Source of the DNA: Lachnospiraceae bacterium
GTDB taxonomy: Bacteria; Bacillota; Clostridia; Lachnospirales; Lachnospiraceae
Assembly (NCBI GenBank): GCA_015057505.1
Contig: SVEG01000022.1
Span: forward strand, 1-42,739
Length of the DNA stretch: 42,739 nucleotides
Reading direction: 5' to 3'
The stretch's first letter is position 1; every line of letters begins with the position of its first letter. Below are positions 7,783 through 15,214 of this stretch, one piece after another. The notes under the pieces were generated by a model, which had not been told where the DNA came from, did no database searches, and worked only from the letters and a program-made list of their open reading frames with translations. The position numbers and the translations under genes are program-made.

Positions 7783-8235
7783 TTGAAAGGTAGCAGAGTT
7801 TGGATTAATGTATGTAGAATTGCTTTTATAATATATATAGTCGGGCTCTGCTATTTTTTGTTTTTTGCGGAGATGTTCGGAAGGACACACATAACAGGAG
7901 ATTATCAGTATAATCTGGAGTTGTTCCGCGAGATAAAGAGATTTTGGACATATCGTGAGAGCCTTGGTTTTAAGGCGGTATTTTTAAATCTTTTTGGAAA
8001 TGTTGTCGGTTTTATTCCGCTTGGATTATTGCTGCCGATACTTTTTCCAAAGGTGAAAAATATAGTACTTGTTATGATAAGTACTTTTATGATTAGTCTA
8101 TGTTTTGAGGTGTTTCAGCTCGTGTTTAAAGTGGGCTGTTTTGATGTGGATGATTTGTTGTTAAATACGGTTGGCGGTTTTGTTGGTTATATTATTTTTC
8201 GTATTCTTACGGTAAGGAGAGCACATGGCAGGTAA
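7783..8235 (+). CDS. VanZ-like membrane protein
   Basis: A 150-residue protein with about four membrane segments and the two family hallmarks: NLFGNVVGFIPLGLLLP in the middle, and EVFQ...DVDDLLLNTVGGFVGY near the end. VanZ of enterococci gives slight teicoplanin resistance; most homologues have no known role. The start is TTG 7783 with GGAAAGG about 12 bases upstream. It lies 20 bases after pyrE, and its 3' end overlaps the next gene by 11 bases, so the three are translated together. Nothing suggests a link to antibiotic resistance here. Confidence 0.8.
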   Translation: MKGSRVWINVCRIAFIIYIVGLCYFLFFAEMFGRTHITGDYQYNLELFREIKRFWTYRESLGFKAVFLNLFGNVVGFIPLGLLLPILFPKVKNIVLVMISTFMISLCFEVFQLVFKVGCFDVDDLLLNTVGGFVGYIIFRILTVRRAHGR

Positions 8236-8542
8236 TAGAAAAAGATACAAATTTACCGATAAAGAGCAGGCAACGGGAGGTATGGGCTCCATTGTCATGG
8301 CCATACTTGCGGTTCTTATGTTTGTGCTCGCGGTTTTGCTCGCTTACGAGACAGGCGGTGCGGGCGGCGCGGTAATTGGGCTTCTCGGCGTATTTGCCGT
8401 GTGGTTTTCAGGGATAGGAATTTATCTTGGAATCAGAAGCTTTAAACAGGAAGAGAGCTTTTACTTGTTGTCGTGGATAGGGACGATTGCCAATGCAGTA
8501 ATACTTGTAGGCATGGGGTGTATTTTCCTGATTGGTTTGTAA
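8225..8542 (+). CDS. Small three- or four-segment membrane protein
   Basis: A 105-residue protein with a charged N-terminus (GNRKRYKFTDKE) and about three hydrophobic segments rich in Gly and Ala. It resembles small membrane proteins of unknown function common in Lachnospiraceae (possibly DUF6142, from memory). It overlaps the 3' end of the vanZ-like gene and is followed after 10 bases by the peptidase gene, so it is certainly in the operon. No catalytic motif is visible. Confidence 0.65.
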   Translation: MAGNRKRYKFTDKEQATGGMGSIVMAILAVLMFVLAVLLAYETGGAGGAVIGLLGVFAVWFSGIGIYLGIRSFKQEESFYLLSWIGTIANAVILVGMGCIFLIGL

Positions 8543-8552
8543 GGAGATTGTT

Positions 8553-10571
8553 ATGGAACAGAGTATTATAGATGAGCGTTTTGAGCTTGTAAGGGAGCGA
8601 ATCCTTGCAATACAGAAGCAAAATGATGCAATTAAGCCGTTTGATGCGTATTTTGGCAAGGTTTCGGCATTTCTTTTAAGAGTGCTTGAAGTGGCAGAGG
8701 AGCTTAAGCTTTTTGAACCAGAGGGAAACTACTGGTGGAAGAATAATTTGGAAGCGACTCTTAAAACAATCAATCACAGCTTGTTTGAGGATGTTTTAAA
8801 GGATAATTATGAGATAAGCTTTGCCAATCCGAGGTATGCAACAGAGCAGCTTGGTGAGGAGTTTGGACCGCTTCTTGCCGCAATTTATACGGATGTAAGA
8901 AGCGCTCTTTGCGATATATTTGAAAGCAAGAAGCTTTTTATAACGGCAAGACTTGAGCTTTTTGTTGAGATTTACAATATGTTTGAAGAAGAACTTCCGA
9001 AGTATGAAGAAGTAAGAAGTGCTTTTTATTGGTATATGAGTGATTATTCTGATACGATGTTTGCACATGGAATAATCGCGGGAATTGTGCCTGAGGAATG
9101 TTACATTACAAAGATAATCAATGAGTGTGAAGATTGGGACGATTTAAGGTATCTGTACAGATTCAGATATCATGTTTCCGAAGATGTTATTAAGACTGCG
9201 AAGTTTATCAACTCGCTTCCTAAGGAAGATGTTGATGCGATTGCCGATACTTATGTTGGTGGTTACAGAAGAGGCTTTGAGATTGCAAATAAGGATATTT
9301 CCAAGAAAAAGACCGTGCAGATTCGCTTTTGCCCGGGCTTTGAGAGAATTGTAAAGCGCGCAAGCGAGATGTTTGCAGAAATTGGTCTTTCTTCAACATA
9401 TATAATTATGTCAAAGGTAAATGAACAGTATCATTACGATCATCGCTATGATAACGGTCTGTATCTTGATAAGGCTTTTGTTGAGAGAAGACTGTCGGTT
9501 GTTAAGCGTACGTACGAGGATTATAAGCAGAATGCATCTGAATATGCGGGACCTGCTGTTATAGAGACTTTCGGAGAGGAACCTTTTACTCCCGAGGATA
9601 AGAAAGAATGTGTAAAGCTTAACGACAAGCAACGTAAAATTCATCTTAATTATATTTCGAAGAATAGGGCGATAATCGAGGCGTATATGCCTCACGATGA
9701 GGTGAGTTTTACTATTATAGCTTTCCCTGTTCCGAAGATTGGTGAGAACTTTGAGGAGATTTTTAAGGAGACTGTAAGAATCAATACTCTAGATAATGAT
9801 GTGTACGGCAAAGTACAGCAGACAATCATTGATGAACTTGATAAATGTAGCTATGTGCGAATTCTCGGTAAGGGTAATAACCGTACGGATTTGACGGTTA
9901 ATCTTGTGGAGCTTTCAGACCCGGCAACGCAGACTAAGTTTGAAAATTGCAGGGCGGATGTTAACATTCCGTTAGGTGAGGTTTTCACAAGCCCGAAGCT
10001 TAAAGGTACCGATGGAATCCTTCATGTGAGCGAGGTTTATCTCAATGATTTAAAATATATTGATTTTCAGGTTGAATTTAAGGACGGTTGTGTGGTAGAT
10101 TATACATGTAAAAACTTCCCGGAGGAATTAGCGAACAAAATGTACGTAAAAGAGAACGTACTCATGAACCATGATACGCTTCCTATGGGAGAGTTTGCAG
10201 TAGGCACCAATACTACGGCATACCGTATGGCACAGAAGTATGATATAGTATACAAGATGCCTATTCTTATTGTTGAGAAGATGGGACCGCATTTTGCAGT
10301 CGGCGACACATGTTACAGCCGAAGTGAAGATTTTAAGGTTTATAATCCCGACGGTAAGGAGATTATCGCCAGAGAGAATGATTTTTCGGTTCTTAGGGAC
10401 AGTGAGCCCGAGAAGGCATATTTTAACTGCCATACCGATATTACCATTCCGTACCATGAGATTGGCGAGATATCATTTTATGATGAGAACGGTAACAAGA
10501 CCGTACTTATAGAGAACGGCCGTTTCGTGCTTCCGGGTACGGAACTGCTTAATAAAGCATTTGATGAATAA
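8553..10571 (+). CDS. M29-family (aminopeptidase T-like) metallopeptidase with long N-terminal extension
   Basis: A 672-residue cytoplasmic protein. The C-terminal third carries the M29 pattern: NIPLGEVFTSP with Glu476, LPMGEFAVGTN with Glu547, GPHFAVGD with His580, and CHTDITIP with His627 and Asp629, the expected ligands of the two metal ions. M29 enzymes release N-terminal residues from peptides and are usually about 400 residues long. The additional 270 or so N-terminal residues are helical, rich in Glu, Tyr and Phe, and unknown to me. The start at 8553 is set by AAGGAG at 8541-8546. Lying between a membrane gene and purE, it is part of the nucleotide operon, though no metabolic link is obvious. 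Confidence 0.72.
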   Translation: MEQSIIDERFELVRERILAIQKQNDAIKPFDAYFGKVSAFLLRVLEVAEELKLFEPEGNYWWKNNLEATLKTINHSLFEDVLKDNYEISFANPRYATEQLGEEFGPLLAAIYTDVRSALCDIFESKKLFITARLELFVEIYNMFEEELPKYEEVRSAFYWYMSDYSDTMFAHGIIAGIVPEECYITKIINECEDWDDLRYLYRFRYHVSEDVIKTAKFINSLPKEDVDAIADTYVGGYRRGFEIANKDISKKKTVQIRFCPGFERIVKRASEMFAEIGLSSTYIIMSKVNEQYHYDHRYDNGLYLDKAFVERRLSVVKRTYEDYKQNASEYAGPAVIETFGEEPFTPEDKKECVKLNDKQRKIHLNYISKNRAIIEAYMPHDEVSFTIIAFPVPKIGENFEEIFKETVRINTLDNDVYGKVQQTIIDELDKCSYVRILGKGNNRTDLTVNLVELSDPATQTKFENCRADVNIPLGEVFTSPKLKGTDGILHVSEVYLNDLKYIDFQVEFKDGCVVDYTCKNFPEELANKMYVKENVLMNHDTLPMGEFAVGTNTTAYRMAQKYDIVYKMPILIVEKMGPHFAVGDTCYSRSEDFKVYNPDGKEIIARENDFSVLRDSEPEKAYFNCHTDITIPYHEIGEISFYDENGNKTVLIENGRFVLPGTELLNKAFDE

Positions 10572-10599
10572 TTTTTTTAAAGCGAAAGAGAGGACAAAC

Positions 10600-11112
10600 A
10601 TGGCAAAAGTAGGAATTGTTATGGGAAGCGATTCGGATCTTCCTATCATGAGCAAGGCGGCAGAGATTCTTGACCAGTTCGGTATTGACTATGATATGAC
10701 TGTAATTTCTGCACACAGAATGCCCGACATTTTCTTTGACTATGCTAAGAACGCAGAGAGCAAGGGCTACAAGGTGATTATCGCAGGAGCAGGCGGAGCG
10801 GCACATCTTCCGGGTATGGCAGCAGCTATTTTCCCGATGCCGGTAATCGGTGTTCCGATTCACACAAAGTCACTCGGCGGAGTTGACTCTTTATATTCAA
10901 TAGTACAGATGCCGGGAGGAATTCCGGTAGCGACGGTTGCAATTAACGGCGGACTTAACGCAGGTATTCTTGCTGCGAAGATGCTTGCTACATCAGACCC
11001 TGAATTACTTCAGAAGGTTAAGGATTACGCAGCAGGTCTTAAGGAAGGCGTTGTTGCCAAGAAGGAAAAGTTAGAAAATATCGGTTACAAAGCATATATG
11101 GAACAGATGTAA
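10600..11112 (+). CDS. purE: 5-(carboxyamino)imidazole ribonucleotide mutase
   Basis: A 170-residue enzyme of purine synthesis that converts N5-CAIR to CAIR. It has the substrate loop GSDSDLP (residues 9-15), SAHRMP from residue 37 with His39, and a Gly-rich segment AGAGGAAHLPGM. Its length and sequence fit class I PurE, which normally needs PurK to make N5-CAIR, but purK is not in this window. The start ATG 10600 follows AGAGAGGA. It lies 28 bases after the peptidase gene and 24 bases before purM. Confidence 0.92.
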   Translation: MAKVGIVMGSDSDLPIMSKAAEILDQFGIDYDMTVISAHRMPDIFFDYAKNAESKGYKVIIAGAGGAAHLPGMAAAIFPMPVIGVPIHTKSLGGVDSLYSIVQMPGGIPVATVAINGGLNAGILAAKMLATSDPELLQKVKDYAAGLKEGVVAKKEKLENIGYKAYMEQM

Positions 11113-11136
11113 TATACAATTTAGGAGGAAAAAGAG

Positions 11137-12162
11137 ATGGATTACAAGAATGCCGGTGTTGATATTGAAGCAGGCTACAAATCAGTGGAATTAATGAAAA
11201 AACATGTACAGGGAACAATGCGTCCCGAAGTACTTACTAACCTTGGTGGTTTTTCAGGAGCATTTTCAATGTCTTCTTTCAAAAACATGGAAAAACCTAC
11301 TTTGGTTTCAGGAACAGACGGTGTAGGAACAAAGCTTAAATTAGCTTTTATCTTAGACAAGCATGATACAGTAGGTATTGACTGTGTAGCTATGTGTGTT
11401 AACGATATTGCATGTGCAGGCGGAGAGCCTTTGTTCTTCCTTGACTATATCGCATGCGGTAAGAACGAGCCTGAGAAGATTGCTGACATCGTTAAGGGTG
11501 TTGCAGAAGGTTGTAAGCAGGCGGGAGCAGCATTAATCGGTGGTGAGACGGCAGAGATGCCCGGTTTCTATCCGGTTGACGAGTACGACCTTGCAGGTTT
11601 TGCAGTAGGTATCGTAGATGAAAAGGATTTGATTACAGGTAAAGACCTTAAGGCTAACGATGTTTTAATCGGTATTTCATCTTCAGGTGTACACAGCAAC
11701 GGTTTTTCACTCGTTCGTAAAGTATTCAAGATGACAGAAGAAAGCCTTAATACATATTATGACTGCCTCGGAGCAAAGCTCGGCGATACACTTATCGCTC
11801 CTACAAAAATTTATGTTAAAGCGCTTAAGAGCGTAAAGGATGCAGGCGTAAGAATTAAGGCTTGTAGCCATATCACAGGTGGCGGATTCTATGAGAATAT
11901 CCCGAGAATGCTTCCTGACGGAATCGTAGCTCAGGTTAAGAAGAATGCTTACGAGATTCCTCCGATTTTCAAGATGCTTGCATCTGATGGTAACATCGCA
12001 GAAGAGATGATGTACAATACATATAACATGGGTGTTGGTATGGTAATCGGTGTTGATCCTGCCGATGCTGATAAGGCAATCGCAGCAATCAAAGCAGCCG
12101 GAGAGAATGCTTTCGTTCTTGGTGAAGCAAAAGCCGGAGATAAGGGAGTTATATTATGCTAA
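11137..12162 (+). CDS. purM: Phosphoribosylformylglycinamidine cyclo-ligase (AIR synthetase)
   Basis: A 341-residue enzyme that closes the imidazole ring of AIR using ATP. Family marks are [13 protein letters not shown] near residue 60, [16 protein letters not shown] near 90, and [11 protein letters not shown] near 135. AGGAGG precedes the start at a normal distance. The end overlaps the purN start by 7 bases, indicating translational coupling of two pathway enzymes. Confidence 0.94.
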   Translation: MDYKNAGVDIEAGYKSVELMKKHVQGTMRPEVLTNLGGFSGAFSMSSFKNMEKPTLVSGTDGVGTKLKLAFILDKHDTVGIDCVAMCVNDIACAGGEPLFFLDYIACGKNEPEKIADIVKGVAEGCKQAGAALIGGETAEMPGFYPVDEYDLAGFAVGIVDEKDLITGKDLKANDVLIGISSSGVHSNGFSLVRKVFKMTEESLNTYYDCLGAKLGDTLIAPTKIYVKALKSVKDAGVRIKACSHITGGGFYENIPRMLPDGIVAQVKKNAYEIPPIFKMLASDGNIAEEMMYNTYNMGVGMVIGVDPADADKAIAAIKAAGENAFVLGEAKAGDKGVILC

Positions 12163-12782
12163 AGATATGCGTTCTTGTATCAGGCGGAGGAACTAACCTC
12201 CAGGCTATTATAGACAGAATTGCAGACAATACAATAACTAATACTGAGATATGCGGAGTTATAAGCAACAATCATGATGCTTATGCACTTGAGAGGGCGA
12301 AGACTCACGGAATTCCGGCAAGATGTATTTCGCCGAAGGATTTTGAGAGCAGAGCAGTTTTTCACGATGCTTTGCTTGAGGGTATCAAGGAATATAACCC
12401 TGACCTTGTTGTGCTTGCAGGATTCCTTGTGAATATCACTCCCGAGATTATCAGAGCATATCCGAACAGGATAATTAATATTCATCCTTCGCTTATTCCG
12501 TCATTCTGCGGTAAAGGCTTTTATGGTCTTCACGTACATGAAGGCGTGCTTGCGCGCGGCGTTAAGGTTACAGGTGCGACAGTGCATTTTGTAGACGAAG
12601 GAACGGACACAGGTCCTATTATTTTACAGAAGCCTGTAGAGGTGCTTCAGGGCGATACACCCGAGGCTCTTCAGAGACGTGTTATGGAGCAGGCGGAGTG
12701 GCATATTTTGCCGCAGGCGATTGATTTAATTGCTAACGGCAAGGTTAAAGTTGAAGACGGCAAGGCCGTAATACTTAATTAA
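12156..12782 (+). CDS. purN: Phosphoribosylglycinamide formyltransferase
   Basis: A 208-residue enzyme that uses 10-formyl-tetrahydrofolate to formylate GAR. It has the N-terminal [12 protein letters not shown] loop that binds the phosphate, Asn108 and His110 in [10 protein letters not shown], and Asp151 in DEGTDTGPI, matching the catalytic Asn-His-Asp of the family. It overlaps purM by 7 bases. A GC-rich hairpin separates it from purD. Confidence 0.94.
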   Translation: MLKICVLVSGGGTNLQAIIDRIADNTITNTEICGVISNNHDAYALERAKTHGIPARCISPKDFESRAVFHDALLEGIKEYNPDLVVLAGFLVNITPEIIRAYPNRIINIHPSLIPSFCGKGFYGLHVHEGVLARGVKVTGATVHFVDEGTDTGPIILQKPVEVLQGDTPEALQRRVMEQAEWHILPQAIDLIANGKVKVEDGKAVILN

Positions 12783-12792
12783 GTTTAACATG

Positions 12793-12821
12793 ACCCGGGG
12801 TCGTTTTAATCGGCGCCGGGT
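12793..12821 (+). other. Intergenic hairpin between purN and purD
   Basis: ACCCGG (12793-12798) pairs with CCGGGT (12816-12821), and flanking TTTAA/TTAAA can extend the stem. No U-run follows, so it is more likely an mRNA stability or processing element than a terminator. Confidence 0.4.
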
Positions 12822-12854
12822 TAAAATAATAAATACGATAAGGAGTAACTAACG

Positions 12855-14129
12855 ATGAAAGTATTGATTGTCGGAAGTGGCGGAAGAGAGCATGCTATTG
12901 CATGGAAAGTAGCCCAGAGCAAAAAGGTTGATAAGATTTATTGTGCACCCGGTAACGGCGGTATAAGCGAGATTGCCGAGTGTGTTGATATAGGAGCAAT
13001 GGAGTTTGACAAACTTGTTGCTTTTGCAAAAAAGGAAGCAATTGATTTGACAATAATCGGTATGGATGACCCGCTCGTAGGCGGTGTTGTTGATGCTTTT
13101 GAGAAGGAGGGCTTAAGAGTATTCGGACCTCGTAAGAATGCTGCAGTTTTGGAAGGTTCCAAGGTTTTCTCAAAAGACCTTATGAAGAAATATAACATTC
13201 CTACGGCAGGTTATGATACGTTTACAAGTCCTGAGGATGCTATTGCATTCCTTGAGAAGAATGAGAAGTATCCCATCGTACTTAAGGCAGACGGTCTTGC
13301 ACTCGGTAAGGGTGTTCTTATTTGCAACTCACTTGAAGAGGCAAAAGACGGCGTTAAGTCACTTATGCTTGATAAGCAGTTTGGTTCAGCCGGTGACAGT
13401 ATTGTAATTGAGGAGTTTATCACAGGTCCCGAAGTATCCGTACTTTCATTTGTAGACGGTAAGACAATTAAGATTATGACTTCTGCGCAGGACCATAAGA
13501 GAGCAAAGGATGGCGATCAGGGTCTTAATACAGGCGGAATGGGAACGTTTTCACCTACACCTTTCTATACAAAGGAAGCTGATGAGTTCTGTAAGAAGTA
13601 CGTTTATCAGGCAACCGTTGACGCTATGAGAGCAGAAGGAAGAGAATTCAAGGGTATTATTTTCTTTGGTCTTATGCTTACTCCTGACGGACCTCGTGTG
13701 TTAGAGTATAATGCACGTTTTGGTGATCCTGAGACACAGGTTGTACTTCCTCGTATGAAGAATGACATCGTAGAAGTATTTGAGGCTTGTATCGACGGCA
13801 CACTTGACAAGATTGAACTTGAGTTTGAAGAAGATGCAGCAGTTTGTGTTGTTTTGGCATCTGACGGATATCCTGAGAAGTACGAGAAGGGCTTTGAAAT
13901 CAAGGGACTTGATAATTTCAAGGACAAGGACGGTTACTATGTATTCCATGCAGGAACCAAGATGGCAGACGGTAAGATCGTAACCAACGGTGGACGTGTA
14001 CTTGGTGTTACAGCCAAGGGTGCAGATCTCAAGGCTGCTCGTGCCAATGCATATGAGGCTACAAAGTGGGTTGATTTTGATAACAAGTATATGCGTAATG
14101 ATATCGGTAAGGCGATTGACAGAATATAA
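12855..14129 (+). CDS. purD: Phosphoribosylamine-glycine ligase
   Basis: A 424-residue ATP-grasp enzyme that joins glycine to phosphoribosylamine, giving GAR, the PurN substrate. It shows the N-terminal VLIVGSGGREHAIAWK, the ATP-grasp core (KADGLALGKGV at about 148-158), GGMGTFSPTPF, and the metal-binding EYNARFGDPETQ. The length is normal. AAGGAG lies at 12840-12845. purE, purM, purN and purD together cover several steps from PRA to CAIR; purF, purL and the later genes are not here. Confidence 0.95.
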   Translation: MKVLIVGSGGREHAIAWKVAQSKKVDKIYCAPGNGGISEIAECVDIGAMEFDKLVAFAKKEAIDLTIIGMDDPLVGGVVDAFEKEGLRVFGPRKNAAVLEGSKVFSKDLMKKYNIPTAGYDTFTSPEDAIAFLEKNEKYPIVLKADGLALGKGVLICNSLEEAKDGVKSLMLDKQFGSAGDSIVIEEFITGPEVSVLSFVDGKTIKIMTSAQDHKRAKDGDQGLNTGGMGTFSPTPFYTKEADEFCKKYVYQATVDAMRAEGREFKGIIFFGLMLTPDGPRVLEYNARFGDPETQVVLPRMKNDIVEVFEACIDGTLDKIELEFEEDAAVCVVLASDGYPEKYEKGFEIKGLDNFKDKDGYYVFHAGTKMADGKIVTNGGRVLGVTAKGADLKAARANAYEATKWVDFDNKYMRNDIGKAIDRI

Positions 14130-14158
14130 TAGAATTGTAATAAGAGGTTTGTAATAAA

Positions 14159-15088
14159 ATGATTTTTCTTTACGGAATTATCGCTGTAGTGTCATTTTTG
14201 GTGGCATGTGGTTACATTGTCTTTGCACATAAAAAAGAGAAGTGGCTTGCTCTATTGTGTTTTTCGGTTTTTGTTGCAAACATAGGTTATTTTTTGCTTG
14301 CGATTTCAAAAACCCTGGATGCGGCGCTTATGGCTAACAGGTTGGCATATTTGGGCTGCGTTTTTCTTCCTCTTTGTATGCTTGCAATAATTATGGAAGC
14401 ATGTAAGGTTAAATATCAGAAGAAAATAATTGCCATACTTGTAGGAATAAGTCTGGTTGTATTTACTGTTGTGGCAAGTCAGGGATATTTGGATTTTTAT
14501 TATAGAGAAGTAACGCTTGAATTTGTAAATGGTACGACTAAGCTTAATAAAGTCTATGGTCCCTTACATAATATGTATTATCTGTATTTGGCAGCATATT
14601 TTGGTTCGATGATTGGTATAGTGGCTGTTGCAGTTGCGAAGAAGAAAATAACATTTTGCAGGCAGACTGGGATTCTTGTAGCTGTTGTGCTCCTTAATAT
14701 AGTGATTTGGCTTGTAGAGCAGTTTATTGATTCCGACTTTGAATTTCTGTCGGTTTCATATATAATAAGCGAAATTTTGCTTATGCTTTTATATGGCATT
14801 ATATATGAGTATGAAGCGTTATACAAAAAGATGGAATCTGCATATCAATATATAAGTGCGTCAGATATTGATTTAGATAAAATGGCAACTAACTGGCATG
14901 AACTGCAACTATTGTCTAATCGCGAGAAAGACGTACTTATGAAAATGCTCGAAGACAAAAAGCGAAAGATTATTGCAGAAGAGTTATTTATATCAGAGAA
15001 TACTGTTAAAAAACATGTTACAAGTATTTTTTCAAAACTTAATGTTTCAAGCAGAGATGAGTTGTTTGAAAGGATAAGGAAAAGTTAA
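14159..15088 (+). CDS. Membrane-bound regulator: 7TM sensor domain plus LuxR-type HTH
   Basis: A 309-residue protein. The first 220 or so residues form about seven membrane segments of the kind found at the N-terminus of some histidine kinases, with the typical loop YGPLHNMYYLYLAAYF. The last 60 residues are a LuxR/GerE helix-turn-helix (LSNREKDVLMKML...ISENTVKKHVTSIFSKLNV). There is no receiver or kinase domain, so a membrane-tethered one-component transcription factor is the simplest reading. It is the last gene of the pyrE-pur operon (29 bases after purD, no promoter seen between), followed by a strong terminator. The signal and targets are unknown. The same 7TM type heads the HD-GYP protein at 17569. 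Confidence 0.8.
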   Translation: MIFLYGIIAVVSFLVACGYIVFAHKKEKWLALLCFSVFVANIGYFLLAISKTLDAALMANRLAYLGCVFLPLCMLAIIMEACKVKYQKKIIAILVGISLVVFTVVASQGYLDFYYREVTLEFVNGTTKLNKVYGPLHNMYYLYLAAYFGSMIGIVAVAVAKKKITFCRQTGILVAVVLLNIVIWLVEQFIDSDFEFLSVSYIISEILLMLLYGIIYEYEALYKKMESAYQYISASDIDLDKMATNWHELQLLSNREKDVLMKMLEDKKRKIIAEELFISENTVKKHVTSIFSKLNVSSRDELFERIRKS

Positions 15089-15100
15089 ATAATGATTTGA

Positions 15101-15131
15101 AAAGCCGGTTTTTTGTGACCGGCTTTTTTAC
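15101..15131 (+). terminator. Terminator of the pyrE-pur operon
   Basis: AAAGCCGGT (15101-15109) pairs with ACCGGCTTT (15118-15126), followed by TTTT. It closes the run of nine genes that starts with pyrE. Confidence 0.85.
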
Positions 15132-15145
15132 TGCGGAAAGGGTGA

Positions 15146-15192
15146 TATTACCCTTATGGGGTAATAGAAAACAGGAAATATATTGGTATAAT
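15146..15192 (+). promoter_or_regulatory. Inverted repeat upstream of the -10 box of the hybrid kinase gene
   Basis: TATTACCC (15146-15153) and GGGTAATA (15159-15166) are perfect 8-base arms around a 5-base centre. A TATAAT lies at 15187-15192, with no good -35 box 17 bases upstream. The palindrome ends where the -35 should be, so it is placed to bind an activator or repressor. The partner is unknown; the 7TM-LuxR protein just upstream is one candidate. Confidence 0.5.
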
Positions 15193-15214
15193 ATATGCTG
15201 GAGGCGGTTGTTTT

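Noticed and set aside
12793-12821. Terminator splitting purD from purE-M-N
   Set aside because: The stem is not followed by a T-run and no promoter is visible before purD.
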